Part shown: piece after piece, positions 12,846 through 28,506 of the stretch | Position numbering within the stretch: the first letter of the stretch is position 1 | Layout: every line of letters starts with the position of its first letter | The notes under the pieces: generated by a model | Databases searched by the model: none | Seen by the model: the letters and a program-made list of their open reading frames with translations, nothing else | What the model was told of the DNA's origin: nothing | Assembly (NCBI RefSeq): GCF_016859285.1 | Contig: NC_053419.1 | Span: 14,535,501-14,599,500 of the forward strand | From: Xiphias gladius | Taxonomy: Eukaryota; Chordata; Actinopteri; Istiophoriformes; Xiphiidae | Direction of reading: 5' to 3' | DNA: 64,000 bases | Made by a program: the position numbers and the translations under genes

Positions 12846-15800
12846 TCATGGTTTTCCATTGACGCTGCTGGCAGACGCGTAGTTCTTGTTGCGGCTCAGC
12901 CAGGACGACAGGAGGTTGCGGGGCCTAGGTGGCCGGGCTGGGGCCTGCGCTAGGCTGACCGTGCGCGGTGAACGCCACACCTTAATGGTAGAGTCATCGC
13001 TGGCGGACAGCAGCAGCTCCTGGTTGGCGGGGCTGAACGCCACCGAGTTCACCACGTCATCGTGAGCCAGACGTGCCAGACAGATGTTGTAGTGGCGGTC
13101 CCAGATGTAGCCGTGCTTGTCTTCAGCTCCACTACAGGTAGGAGAGTGTAGGCATAAGTCAATAAAGCCTTCACAGTGAAATAATTATAACACTGCCGTC
13201 AAAGTGTGTGCTTCAGTCTGTCATTACTGCCACAACAGAATATTACTTTCATTATCGCTTAACCTGTTAAAATAGACCGTCCCGTCCGTGGGAACCTATT
13301 TGTGTTTTCCCCAAAAAAAGGTCCTAGTACAAGACTTACATTCCCTTTTTCATGCCAAAAAAATTAGCAAGGCAGAAAAACCTACATTTCTACCATGTTT
13401 GTGCCTCTGTAACTTTGGTTCGGTGTCTCTTGTAGTCATTCTGACTTTCTGATGATAACATTAAAGAGTTGCTTTTCAAAGGAGACCAGGGTTATGACTG
13501 TAATCAAAAGGTTTGGGTACATTATTTTTGGATTTGTACACAAAAATGGGGCTGTCTGGTAACGGGTTATTCCAGTAATTATTTATTTGATTGTGTGGTT
13601 TGTAAAATCTTAGAGAACAATGAAAAATATCCATCATAAGTTTCCAGAACTCAAACTGATGTCTTCAAATTGCTTGATTTGTCTGACTGTGTTGAACAGT
13701 CCCAAAACTAAATACACCTTCACAGTTTACTTTCAAGAAAGACAAGAAACAGCAACAAATCCTCTCACATGTGAAGCTGGAACAAGGGAATTTTTAGAAT
13801 TTGTGCTTTAAAATTATTTAAACAATTAATCCGCTCTAAACATTATCGGCTTTAAATAACTATCTTGGCAAATAAAGACAACACTAATGTGCAATATAAT
13901 CAAATCAAAAACAATTCAGTAGCTGAATGAAAACTAAACAATATGGTTTCTAAACTGTACATAAATGCCATTATGAATATTTTTTCTCTAGGCTCAAGAT
14001 TTTCATTTTTCATTGCCTCAACACCATGAGTATATGATGTGCAGTATAAACATTATGCATGATAAAATAATGATAGAACAAACAATGGTAAACAGCAGAG
14101 ATGAGCAGTCAAATTGTGGTAACAGATTTCACACCATTTCAGTATCACTTCCCGATTCATACATGGCCACTTAATGGCTAAATGCAGGCAAATTAATGGT
14201 AAAGACTGTACGTGTTAAAGCTGCATCTAAGATATAAAATATTTTTGCAAAAGCGCACAGTCTGTCACCCACCTGGCGACAAAGTCTCTGCTGACGTCGA
14301 GGAAGATAAAGAAGCACTCGTCGTTAGGAGTGAAGGCTCGGTGAGCACGCAGACTCCTTCTCTCCTCTCTCAAACTCTTAAGGTCGATGACATGCAGGTC
14401 TATCTCCTCTGCAATGGGAGGCGGAGACATGGGGTCAGAGATCACACATCCGGCTGGCCAGGCCCGGCTGTTCACATAAAGGTACCTGATGAATGAAAGC
14501 AAAGGAGTAAAGTTAGAGTTGTAAAGGCCTTTCTAATCTAATGATATATGGTGATATATGGTGCTGCATTGAATTTTACAAACACAGATATATGCTGTTT
14601 CTGTACTAGCCAGTCTCGAGATATATTCACAAGACTTTTTAGGTTTGGAAAATATATTGCGATGCTACATTGCATGGCCGTATGTTGACACTCAGATTCA
14701 GATGTGATAACTGAGCATCTTGTTCAGGATCTTGGGCATTATTATACTGCTATAACAGTATACGATAAGGCCTGGCTCACAGTTGGTGTTCCAAATTCAT
14801 CCCAAAGGTTGCCCATGGGGTCAGCGCTCGGTGCAAGCAAGTCAAGTTCTTCCAGGCCAAACTCGGAAAAATCATTTCTTTATGGACCTTCCTCAAACTC
14901 GTGCCACCAAGTTGGAAGATAGCTGTTTTGTCTAAAATATCATTGTGTGTTGTAGCAAATGGAATGAAAGCTCCAAAAGTGTGAAAAACAGCCAAATACC
15001 ACAAACGTATGTGGGCCAGGTTGTAAATATGGGATTATACAACGTATTTTCTACATTCAATATTATAATGTGTGTCTTCATTTACTTACCTGTGGTCTGG
15101 AGAAAGGCCCATGCCAATAATGTGTCCATGGATATCAATGACGTGGTCCAGGGAATCCAAAATCTCATTTTGACTTTGCTCTTCGCCAGGGACAGGACCA
15201 CCAGTCGTCATCTGGTCAGGCTTGATCCGCTTAATACCTGGAAAGGTAGAGCAACTACTACATGAGAGGAGACGTCTGACAGCACTGTGACTGATTTTGC
15301 TTGCACAAAGCTGCACTCTATTTACATCATATCTGCAAGATTTGGTTTAGTCCCCGCAGCTTGGAAACGATCATACCTATCTGGTGAGGCGAGTATGTAA
15401 GGCTGCCGGTGGTGAAGAGTAAGTAAGTTTTGTCTTCTCCTTCCCCAGGCTCAGACGGCTCAATGAGGTTGGTGTCAGGTGCTTTCGTGTGGGCTCTGCC
15501 CATCGTTTGGGCCACCGGGGTCTCAACCTCCAGCTCCGTGGACCCTACATTTTTACGACTCTGACAACAACGATGAAGGAGCGAGGCAGAATGAAGAATG
15601 AATGAACAATATTACCTTTAAAAAAATGGAACAAAATGCCTGAGAGTGTTGCATCTAGCTCACCTGTATGACGTGCTCCAGGGTCGAGATGGTGGGCTGG
15701 GGGAGGCAGGCAGTGGAGAGGCCGGGACACCTCGCTTCCCTCTGACACTCCTCCTCTTCCTCCTCCTCTTCTTCTTCGTCTTCTTCCTCGTCTTCTTCCT

Positions 15801-18409
15801 CGTCTTCTTCCTCGTCTTCTTCCTCACTGCCAGAGGTTCCCAGGTCAAAGAGGAGTGGCTGGTGCTGCTGCTGCAGCCCCTTCTGCCTTTGAGCCTGAGA
15901 TTGGGCCTCGTAGTCCAGCAACAAGTCCGGGTTGTCATGACGACGGCAGTGGGCCACCATCACTGTGCGGATGGTGCTGGCATTGATGTTCTGTATCTGG
16001 AAAAGGTGCTTGACCACGTTGACGTTCTTTGATTCAATATCCTGTTGCGGAAATGAAAAAGGGTTTGGAGGAGAGAAGACAGTGTAGGGGATGTGGAAAT
16101 GTACTCGTTTTCATTCACATTTATTGCTGTAATTACAGAACATTTACACACTCACACGTTCTGTACATTCACAACTGGGAGTTGCCGATTTAATTGAATT
16201 GGTTAAATACTTAGCAAAGGAAACAAATTCTTCAAATCCAAACAAATTCAAACTGATTATAGCATCTCGATACAGTGTTGTTATAGCAATCATGGAAGAA
16301 TGAAAACAACTGGCACATGTAATGGAAAGATTTTTAAATACCCGAAGAAGAAGAAAAATTTATTTTAAGTGTTTTAGAGACGTTCAGCAATAATATACTC
16401 CAGTGTAGCGATACAGGTCAAAGAGCTTCTTCCTGTAGATCTATATCTGCAGAGAGTTTTTGAATGACTAATAAGCATTAACTGCTGCGATGTGTCTCAC
16501 CTGGATGATGTTATGGAGCCTGAGCACAGAACAGGTCACGTTGTCCGTCCAGCGCAGGTTCCCAGAGATCAGGTGGGTCTCATTCAGCCAGCAGCCAAAC
16601 ACATCGTATGGTTTGTTCGTCACCCGTGACAAGTGTGTGTAATTAGCTGTGATGGTGCATAGAATGGGGAGAGTGAGAGAGACAGCTCCAGGTAAATTCA
16701 AACACACTGTAGCTGCTATGAAACAGCTGTATCCTTGCTTTACTATACATGGTTCTGCTTTCTGTCAGATTAGTTTTTGGCCAGTCTCCAGCTGTTTGGA
16801 AATGTAAATAACACACACTTATGCGTGTTTGTAATAAGCAAGCTAAGCAAGCTAAGACCTTGTGATGCTGATCACACCATTTTCATTTTTACAGTCTATA
16901 TAATTTAATGAGGCTGAAAGCATTCCATAATGTCGGCAATCAACACATTGGAGCCACTTAAGAGCATGTTTTCAGCAAAAAAACCGAAAGACGTCACTGT
17001 GTTTACACTGTATTTTATTACAGCATCAAAGATATCATGAGACCATTATTACTGTCTCACAGCAGTATCGCACTATGAGTGAGCAATGACTCCCATCCCT
17101 GATATGAGCTACATGTACTAAATGCTGTTTCTCACATACTTTATTTATATTTATCTAGATCAGCCTTATTCCGGCACAACTGTATCAGGTCAAATAAAAG
17201 TCAATTTACGTAAATGTTACTTGTATGCTCTAATCTCAAAGGTTATCACACACAATGACGGCACCTTTGTTTGTGGGAGGAAAAACTCTGACGTAATATT
17301 GGTGTTAAAACAAAAAATAAATTCATCTTGAAGACACATCAACAGGAAATGATGGCTGTTGACTAATTTCTTTCTTGGTTCCTACCCAGACTGATGACTG
17401 CAATTTCCCCAAAAGAGGAGTGGTGTGGGTCCAGGAAAACACCAGACACAAGCAGCAGGCTGTCATCAGCATTGAACTGGGAGAACTGGGTGTAGCCCCA
17501 GTTGAACTGCTGCATGCTGGAGCTGTGCACCAATGAGATATTACCATCCGGCCGCTCCGCGTCCCACAGCTGCTCACAAGAAGGCAGACGACAGGTTTGA
17601 AAATAAGGGAATGGATGATAAAGATGAGGACAGCTCCTGCTAATGGTTACACATTTATCAGATCAGATCTGAAAATCAAGGAGTATAGTATACACCAAAA
17701 AGCTCCAACATTTGAAATCACAAATATTATACACAGATAATTTCCCTCTCTAATAAAAACTGCTTTGGCCCTGAATTGTGTACTTAAGAGCAGGACTATC
17801 AGTACACAAGAGAAAAGAAAAGCCCTACAGTTTGATAAGTAACCTAATACTGAACACAATCACTTGTCACACCGGCAGAAAGTAAGTAAATAAGATCCAG
17901 GCTGATCAATAATACTTTAATCCCTACCTTAACAGTGCAGTCTTTGGAGCAGGAGGAGAACCGGTGACCACTGTGAGAGAAAGCCAGGTGGAGGACTTGA
18001 TCGCTGTGCTCTTTCAGTGTCTGAACCTCCACACAGGGGATACAGTCAAACAGACGCTTGAACTCCCTGTACCACGACACAGCCGCTGCATAATGGTAGA
18101 TTATTATTATTGTCATTTAAAACTTCACTCAGTCCGAACATCTTTTGAAAAAGTGTGTTTTTGTACTTTAATAACTGTAGTCTTTTAATTCCCGTGTGAA
18201 ACATATGGTTATAAGTACTGACCTGGGTGTCGGGGTACAGAGCGGGGGATGCGGTAGTAGCTGTAGAACAGCTCCCTCCACAGGAACTCATCTCTGGAGA
18301 CCGCCAGCCACTGTCTGCACGTCAGACCAGCTCTCAGCACAGCATCATGGGGCAGACGCAGGAAGATCTCCAACACCAGGCTATCTGGCAGAACTTGGCC
18401 ACACTCCAT
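12846..18409 (-). CDS. fbxw5: F-box and WD40 repeat protein 5, complete
   Basis: Substrate receptor of cullin-RING ubiquitin ligases; family literature reports SAS-6, Eps8 and TSC2 as targets. Coding exons in transcript order: 18409-18223, 18085-17928, 17569-17386, 16646-16501, 16041-15664, 15560-15377, 15237-15090, 14485-14273 and 13131-12846 (stop TGA). Phases fit throughout, giving 627 codons against 566 in human. Residues 6-45 are the F-box (LPDSLVLEIFLRLP ... FLWRELFYSYYRIP). WD40 motifs include HSDQVLHLAFSHSGHRF with CTVKLWD, and a last repeat HDDVVNSVAFSP ... DSTIKVWR. YIWDRHYNICLARL and DECFFIFLDVSRDFVAS are diagnostic of FBXW5. Residues about 298-323 form an EEED-repeat acidic tract. 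The ATG is chosen because it is the first in the F-box exon and sits 9 nt after a 3' splice site; a non-coding exon must lie upstream. It is convergent with traf2, as in human. Confidence 0.96.
13600..13850. repeat. Possible diverged dispersed-repeat copy in fbxw5 last intron
   Basis: Contains 'tgatgtcttcaaattgcttgatttgtctgac' and 'gctggaacaaggg', words that recur at 57225-57325 ('atatcttcaaatgtcttgttttgttcaatc', 'gctggaaccagagg') and in part at 49420. It ends in AAT-rich sequence 'aattatttaaacaattaatccgctc'. Non-coding. Confidence 0.45.
15765..15830 (-). repeat. fbxw5: 12-bp coding tandem repeat (EEED)n in fbxw5
   Basis: GAGGAAGAAGAC-type 12-bp units (read on -) repeat about four times without interruption inside exon 5 and continue into GAG/GAA codons. 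They encode EEED x4 followed by about ten Glu. All indels of whole units keep frame, so length variation would be tolerated. Confidence 0.85.
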
Positions 18410-18424
18410 AATACCATCCTGTGC

Positions 18425-18426
<2 letters not shown>

Positions 18427-18486
<60 letters not shown>
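18427..18486. repeat. (CA)30 microsatellite, (UG)30 on the fbxw5 strand
   Basis: Thirty perfect CA units on +, then a short imperfect continuation to about 18495. On the fbxw5 strand this is TG repeated and ends 8 nt before the AG at 18419-18420 that precedes the start-codon exon, so it occupies the polypyrimidine-tract position. Confidence 0.95.
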
Positions 18487-18493
<7 letters not shown>

Positions 18494-18914
18494 ACGGGTG
18501 TGATGTTATATGAAAGCAAATAAAACCCCTTAACATACAGTTTCCCCTTTTTGTTTCCACTTAAGTAGCTTAAAGGTTTTAATAATCATCTAATTCCAAC
18601 TTATTCTGTATTTGTTGTTACAACTGTTCATTTGAGCTACATGATGTGACATAGTCAAACCCAAGAGTCCAAGATTTTAATGACTGCATTATTCAATTAG
18701 ATGGAAATTTTCTAAATATCTTGTGCAGTATTTTATACACATTTCCTAAAACTTCCCAAATTTGGTATGTTTGGAAGCATTGGGATCTCCACTAGAATAT
18801 AAAATAGAGGTCTTTGGGTTTTAGCAAACCTTGGCTGCACAGCATGGGTTCGTAGTAACTGACCAACTGGGGTGCTGCCAATTAGTAAGGGATCAAAACA
18901 TTTTCCCCTAATAG

Positions 18915-19105
18915 AAGACTGCAACTAATTGTTATTTTCACTATTTATTAATCTGCTGGTTATTTTTCAATTAACTGGTTCATCGTTTGAGAATTTTTGG
19001 CAATTTTGCTTGAAAACAACTGAAACTATTAATCAGTTATCATAATAGATTAACTTTCTATTAATCAACTACTCAATTAATTGACTAACTGTTGCAGCGC
19101 TACAT
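18915..19105. repeat. Copy of the 'CTGCAACTAATTGTTATTTTC' dispersed repeat
   Basis: Begins 'gactgcaactaattgttattttcac' and ends 'taattgactaactgttgcagcgct'. The two ends are roughly inverted (TGCAACTAA / TTAGTCAAT...GTTGCAG), so the element can fold back. Same family as the copies at 9665, 34870 and 49286. Lies in the presumed first intron of fbxw5. Confidence 0.55.
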
Positions 19106-19364
19106 TAGATATCATGCACAGATTTATTTAATTACTCCTTTATTCAAACATGTAGTCTCACTGAGATCAATCTCTTTTTAAGAGAGGCATGCATACAAGA
19201 GTAAACATAAAATTCACACACACACACGTAAGATGTTAGTTACATATTAAGAAAATACTCTCTTAGATTGTTTAGTTTTTGTTTGTTTTTTTGCAGGTCA
19301 TTCCATCTGAATGAGAATATAAGATGTAAAAGTGCATACAAAGAGCCTACCGTCATTGATATAA

Positions 19365-19585
19365 ATGGGGTGGACAAAATAATAGACACACCTGACCTAA
19401 CGCAATACAGCACCACAAACTGCAGCCTCCAAAATTATCATAAGGTTTGATCAACACCTCTCTAAAACATCTTTAATAAAAACTGAAAATTCTAACCTTC
19501 ATGAAGATAGGATTTACTGCAGGACTGTTGGATTAGAATGAATTAGTTATAGCTAGGTGTACCTAATACACTGAAAACTGAGTGT
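19365..19585. repeat. Partial copy of the palindromic element found at 56.6 kb
   Basis: Shares 'caccacaaactgcagcctccaaaattatcata', 'tgatcaacacctctctaaa', 'aaccttcatgaagatag' and 'agctaggtgtacctaatacactg' with 56900-57091. It also has the spacer word 'ggggtggacaaaataatag' in inverted form. Only one arm and part of the centre are present. Confidence 0.75.
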
Positions 19586-20149
19586 ATATCATAACGTTGG
19601 AGAAAATACCATGAAATCAGTCAGTAGGTTATACTTTCTGGATCTGTGCACCCATAAACAGCCTGAGGCTCCACTTCTATAATGTGAGACTGACAGCTGA
19701 GAGTTTTACCCACTGGTGTATGTTACAATGCACAGGCAGCACTGAGCTGTGCACCTCATTATAAATATCATCAATATGTTACTAGACATGTCAGTGGATG
19801 GACACCGAACTTAAAGCCTCTACGTGTTTCTCGGTGTGTGAAATACTGCAGCGTCGCTGTTGGAACAGAGCCATGTTAGCGATGCATTACCTCTACTACA
19901 ACCTGTCACAACCGTGTAACTTTAGGAGTTTAATGTGAACTAAATTTCAGAAAAATTAACCAGTAGTCTTATCCTTCTTTACTCGGCTCGTCTTTGCTGA
20001 ACCAAACCGCCGTGTGAGGATGACCTAACGTTGACATTCTTGTCGCCCAGCGTAAAAACTAGTAACAAGTTACGGTTTTTACACTGAGAGCAAACGGCAC
20101 AGCCTTCCTGGTGACCTCCGAAACATTGGCATGATAAAAGCCTGATACC

Positions 20150-20480
20150 AAACGGACCTTTTTGTGTGTTTGTTGATCAAAATCACTTAGATTACACATA
20201 AGCTAGCCAGGTATGTCCATCAAGCTAACGTTAAGCTAGCCGTTAGCTGGCATTTGATTTAAACTTTTAACTGCGTCTGACGATTTAATTTTGACGATAA
20301 GCGGTTACTTTCATAAATCAGCGCCTTCCTTGCATGAGTTAATCAGCATGGCTCAGCGAAAAGTTGATGACATAAACTGAGACCCACCTGCTGGATCAAA
20401 GTATGTTGGAGGAGAAAATCAAATGGCTAGCTAGCGCTAAAGGCTAGCGACAGTGAAATTACAACAACGAGACTCTACTA
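20150..20480 (-). promoter_or_regulatory. fbxw5: Candidate fbxw5 promoter and non-coding exon 1
   Basis: The fbxw5 start codon needs an upstream non-coding exon. On the minus strand a good 5' splice site (CAG|GTGGGT) sits at 20398/20397, preceded by 'ctcctccaacatactttgatc'. This region has GCTAGC/GCTAACGTTA words of a sort also seen around the fubp3 5' end. No TATA box was recognised. The exon boundary is inference. Confidence 0.35.
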
Positions 20481-23400
20481 CCAGATAACAGAACCATCGA
20501 TGCAACAAGGCCAACTCAATCTATCTAAGATATCTATCAAATCTATTTGTTGAATATAATTTGTATTACTAAAATATCTGCAAAGTAACTAGTAATTAGT
20601 GAAGCTTTGAAATAAACGTGGTGGAGCAAAAATTTCAGTATTTCTGTCTGAAATGCAGTCGACTAAAAGTAGTACAAAAAGCTAAGTACAGTATCCTAAG
20701 AGTAGCCTATCCTACATAAAGCAGAATTAAATGTGTTTAATATCATAGAGCTAAGGAGAAAACTGATTTGCTGACATGAAGTATGAAACAGATCCACTGT
20801 ATGTTTTTCCTCAAATCTTCTTTTCTTACTTGTAAGTTCTAAAACACACACAATCCTTTTGATAACAATTGTAACTTTGATCATGTTTGCAAAGTAATGT
20901 TGGGACAAAATAGAAAAAAGAAAAAAAAAACCACAGTAATGACTACTTGTGACCAAAGAGGAAAACTCCCCCCAGTACAATCTTCACTCATTTGTTAAAT
21001 TGTGAAAAAAATAACAAACCTCATTTCAACTTTAAGGCTTCTGTTGACACAGAGAAGACTGCATATTACGAAGAAAAAGTTATTATACGTGCATAAAAAA
21101 TAATTTAATAATTTCTTTATATTTATATTTTCTCACAAAAACTAACAAATAACTTTTACTGCAGTTGTTACACTCAAATGCTGATAGACAGAATGAAAAG
21201 ATCCCCGTATCAATTTATACACTGTTCTGATCTTACTTACTGTCAGTAGCAATATCTCTTTTTGTTCACTGTTTTCATGCCAATGAAGTAAGCATGGGAA
21301 AAAATGAGGGGAAACACACGTAACCAGTAATACTATACTTCCAATATCTGTGGGGTGACTCTCAGTTCACTGACACCACAGTGAGCATCTGCCAGTAGAG
21401 AATTAGAGGCTCTGGGACTGAAAACCGCAGCGTCATTGTCTTGTGGTGTGAGCGCACTCACATCTTAACACTGACTGCGTGGGAACAGCAGAGCTTGACT
21501 TGGAGACGAACTTGTGAGGGAAAAAAATTCAAGCGGAATGATGCTGTGACTAATATTCTCTGGTGAGTATTGAAACCTTTTCGAGAGAGGACAAAATTAT
21601 AGTGAGTTTTTAGACACACAGTTTAGTATCCAACAGGTTTTATGAACGAGGTGAACTATGACATTTATTTTCCCATAGACAGCTTTATTCTTTTCACTGT
21701 GTTTAGAAACAAATTTGAATGAAGTAAAGTCTTAAAACATGAAAATGCACTGTAGGACAGTGTGTAAAACAAACCTGTTAAACCTGATAGGGCTAGGATC
21801 GTGTTACCTGCCACGACATTAACTCAGCAGAAAAGACTTGGCAGCAGCGTGGCTGATACCACAAACAGGTAAAGTAATAATCCCTGTCTGTTTCACACTG
21901 TTTCCCCTAAGCACTGAGCCACGCGGCTAACTGGATAGTTTCTTGCTGTGGCTCCTCAAAGAAGGACAGGACGGCAGCAGGATGATTAGACCAGTGTGAA
22001 GGTGCTCCTCATTGGGTCAAATGATGCCATTTTGAAACAAGGATCTACATAGTGTGGATGATTAAACGGTCTTGCTTTCCTCACCGTGCAGGGCAGAAAG
22101 TGTGGACAGTTTCTAGTGATGAAACACCATCCGGTCAGATTCCTCCCTAATTCCTCCCAGCAGAATGGACAGAAGAGATGCCCTAATTTCTCCACCTGCT
22201 CATTTACCTGCGAGGTTTACCTACTTGCAGCGTGTCCAGTCTGTGTTGCTGTGCAGTTGTTATAATGACGACTTGTCTGAAAACTCCTTGTTAGGAAGAT
22301 GGATAATGTCTGACAGCTGACAAATGCAGCAGTGGCTCAGAAGTGATTTACATCTACTGTACGTTCCAATCACCTCTATGGTAATGTAGTAACCCAATGA
22401 ATTAAATAAATGGTTGTTGAGATCATGTAATTGTCCGTGTCATGAACTCATCTTTACACTCCCTCCTGAAGAGGCTAATTTCTCTCTTTTTCCTGAGTAT
22501 CTGGCGTCATCATGTGGAAGAAAAAAACAACTGCAGGAGCCAATCACCCGAGAAGATAAAGACAGAAAACCGGTTTATTGATTACTGAGAGGACAGAATT
22601 TTGAATTCTAAGATACGAAAGTAGTATATTGCAAACACGTTTTTACTCAGTAGCTAATCATTAGGAACTTTTCACCACCAAATGAGAGAACACATAGACT
22701 GTCAGCCGTTTACACATGCACAGTGTATTAGATTAAAAAAATATTGTCTTTTTTGGTTGTTTGGTCTCTTTCTGCTCGTTAAGTCTCTTTTTGATTGTTT
22801 GGTCTCCTTGCAGTCAATCTGTACCGATCTCTTTAATTGTTTTTGTACCCTTTTGTAGTCGTTTTGTCTCTTTTGTTCATTTTGTCTCATTTGGTAGTTT
22901 TGAGTCTCTTTATAGTCGTTTGAGTGACTTCCCAACAAGAAATGTTGATAGTCACCTCGAACAGTGGCTCTGGTCCAGGGGCCCCCGTGACCCCTTGGGC
23001 CCCTGGGCCTGTGCTCAGTAGGCCCATTCAGTAATTTGCCCATGTGCAGGGCCACATAGACTGAAAGACACATTCTCACCTACAACATTTCAGGGTCTCC
23101 ATTGCACTTAATGCACCTTTCCTTAAGCACCCTCTGTCTTTAGACTGTGGGTGGAAAGCAAAGCAACCAGAGGAAATCAGCGCAGACAGGAGGCGATCAA
23201 GCCTCCTCCATACGGTCTCTTCAAAATGCACCCAGGCAAGGACGAGATACTTAGTTTAGAAAATGGACAGATCTTTTATTAATAGATTTATCACTCCTGA
23301 GTACAAGCATCATCAATAAAACATTTTTTTCTGGATTTCTGGAGAACTGATGTGTTACTAATAAGAGCAATGAAAACAAGCCACCACATAATTAGCAAGA

Positions 23401-23690
23401 ACGTGGCAAAGTGAGTGTTTCTTAGTAAGATAAGTGTTTAAGTGAGGGACTCTCAGACAGGGTTCTTGTTTTTAATTCAAACTTGGTATTTCCTTCAGTC
23501 TTTGGTCTGGATTTTACTCTCTAAAGAAAACTGGTTATAAGGCATTCTCTCTTTTAACAAAGGCAGACCTCTACGGATGAAATTCACCGTACTGGATGCT
23601 GCTGTTTTACTGAACCGCCTATAAAGAATAAAAACATAATCACAAAATTCAGTGCTTAATTATAACAGATTGAAAATCATACTGTATGTA
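20481..23690. other. Intergenic region between fbxw5 and prdm12
   Basis: No coding exon supported. A slightly GC-richer stretch at about 21340-21560 has a splice-donor-like CTCTG|gtgagt at about 21560, but no coding frame. A dispersed low-complexity element lies at 22745-23060. The rest is AT-rich. Confidence 0.5.
22745..23060. repeat. Degenerate tandem tract with GC-rich tail
   Basis: About eight imperfect units of roughly 19-22 bp built on GTCTCTTTTTGGTTGTTTG run from 22745 to about 22925. They are followed by a unique-looking tail with a GC-rich core (GGGCCCCTGGGCCTG, near 22995). The minus-strand 125-codon frame here is a by-product of the repeat (Lys/Gln/Arg-rich). The tract-plus-tail layout suggests a dispersed fish element, not a gene. 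Confidence 0.6.
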
Positions 23691-23701
23691 ATATCATATC
23701 A

Positions 23702-24305
23702 TTTATTTAGAATAGAAGAAAGCACAAATGTATTTACATTCACATGTACAGTAGCATACATTACAATTTTACAATTACACGGTTCTCCAAAGTATACAGG
23801 CTGTACAAGGTTAAAGTGACAATTTCAGTTTACAGTGTGGAACAATGCAGCTGAAACGACGTACACTGGCGGCCACATCCCCTAGTTTCTACTGACTGTA
23901 CAAGTCTCTGACTGGAGGTACTTTTCACCTGAGCTGGTGAGGATGTGATGCAAAATAAACATGATGCAAAAATGTAGAAAGGATCTGTCTTGTCTCACAA
24001 TGTGGTGATATCTGACTCATGTTCAGTTCTGAAGTTTACACAGAGAAGCACGATATAGGTGGGTTTTTTTTCAGTATATTTCAGTATACTTCCAAAATTA
24101 CAAACATTAAAACATCCTTCTGCTGGAATTTTGATCACATGATAGCCAAAGAAACAAGCAATACAAATAAGGCAAATTTAAAAAATGGAAATGTCTTTGT
24201 TGGATGCTTGGCCTGTCTCATCAGGAGCTCCCTTTACTTCTCCACTACAGCTCTAATCTAAAGTGCAACGTTGTTCTGCGTGACTGTCCCTCCGCGTTTC
24301 TGTCA
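23702..24305 (-). other. prdm12: Predicted prdm12 3' UTR
   Basis: Non-coding sequence after the prdm12 stop on the minus strand. The first clear minus-strand AATAAA is at 23707-23702 (TTTATT on +). End point predicted. Confidence 0.4.
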
Positions 24306-27577
<3,272 letters not shown>

Positions 27578-27870
27578 GTTGCAGAAAACCCAACAAAAAA
27601 CACAACAAAAAAAAAAAAAAAAAAAAGGGAAAAAGAAAAAGAAATAGGAAAAGGAAACCCTTAAATGAGAAGAGCGGTGCGGCTGCGAGCAGAGCGAAGG
27701 AAAAGAGGGAGAGAGAAGAAGAAGGAGTGGACCCACAGAGCTGCTCCTCAGTCCGGCCCCTCTGCTCCAAACTGCCTGTGCGTAAAGCTGCCTCGCCTGG
27801 CTGCGAGGGTCTCTTTATATAAGTGGCTAGTGTGACCCCTGTCTAATTACTTATTAATGACACACCCCTC
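27578..27870 (-). promoter_or_regulatory. prdm12: prdm12 5' UTR and TATA-box promoter
   Basis: On the minus strand CTTATATAAAG lies at 27823-27813, with the TATAAA core at 27819-27814. That predicts a start site near 27785 and a 5' UTR of about 200 nt ending at the ATG at 27577. Just upstream of the TATA box, 27840-27858 reads GTCTAATTACTTATTAAT on +, two homeodomain-type TAATTA/TTAAT cores. The leader contains a long T-rich run on the minus strand (A-run at 27608-27626). Confidence 0.6.
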
Positions 27871-28289
27871 GCCGTGTGGACCTGGCTGCTGCACCACAAC
27901 ACACCAGCAGAGACATTAAAACACGCAGGAGAGAGAGAGAGAGAGAGAGGGGGGGGCACAACTTATTTGAATCATTATCTGGACTTTAATTTAATGCAAC
28001 ATCTCTATGCAAAGCTGCAAATGCATGCTGAGTAGTCAATACACGCACAATAAACACGTTTTAAAATATGTTTTAAGATCCAGCGAAATAGAAAGTGTGA
28101 AGCGCTTAAAAAGCAACGAGGGTTGTAAAAAAAAAAAAAAAAAAAGAGAGAGAGAGATTAGAGAGCAAATGGTGAACAGGCTGCGCTCAGTGGTCCATGT
28201 GAATATGAATGAACTGTACTCTGTTTACTAATGTGCATGGGTCGGTGCTAAAAGTGATGCAACAGGATGGCAGAATGTGAAAAGATGAA

Positions 28290-28371
28290 AACAGAAAAGA
28301 AAAGAAAGGAAAAGAAACGAAAGGAAAGGAAAAGAAAAGAAAAGAAAAGAAAAGAAAAGAAAAGAAAAGAC
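28290..28371. repeat. AAAAG pentanucleotide repeat
   Basis: Imperfect GAAAA/GGAAA units pass into about eight near-perfect AAAAG units toward 28370. Purine-only strand. Confidence 0.9.
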
Positions 28372-28499
28372 TGCAGCCAGGTTAAGTGACGACTGGAGTT
28401 TGCTGTGCGCAGAAGTGGGTCATTGAGTCTGGGAGCTGCTCGCCCATTTTTTTCTCAGGCATTTCGTATTCATGCGGTGGTAATATTAATTTTTCTGGG

Positions 28500-28506
<7 letters not shown>

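Noticed and set aside
15646-16032. 128-codon plus-strand frame opposite fbxw5 exon 5
   Set aside because: It is the antisense shadow of the GAG/GAA-rich coding exon. The minus-strand reading has FBXW5 homology and fitting splice sites.
18209-18523. Frames encoding poly(Cys-Val) or poly(Thr-His)
   Set aside because: Products of the (CA)n tract. The real fbxw5 frame starts at the ATG at 18409 after the splice acceptor.
21340-21580. Possible exon ending in CTCTG|gtgagt
   Set aside because: A donor-like site alone; no open frame in any phase linked to a known protein and no matching acceptor exon found.
22702-23079. 125-codon Lys/Gln/Arg-rich minus-strand frame
   Set aside because: Arises from a degenerate tandem repeat; no start context, splice sites or family match.
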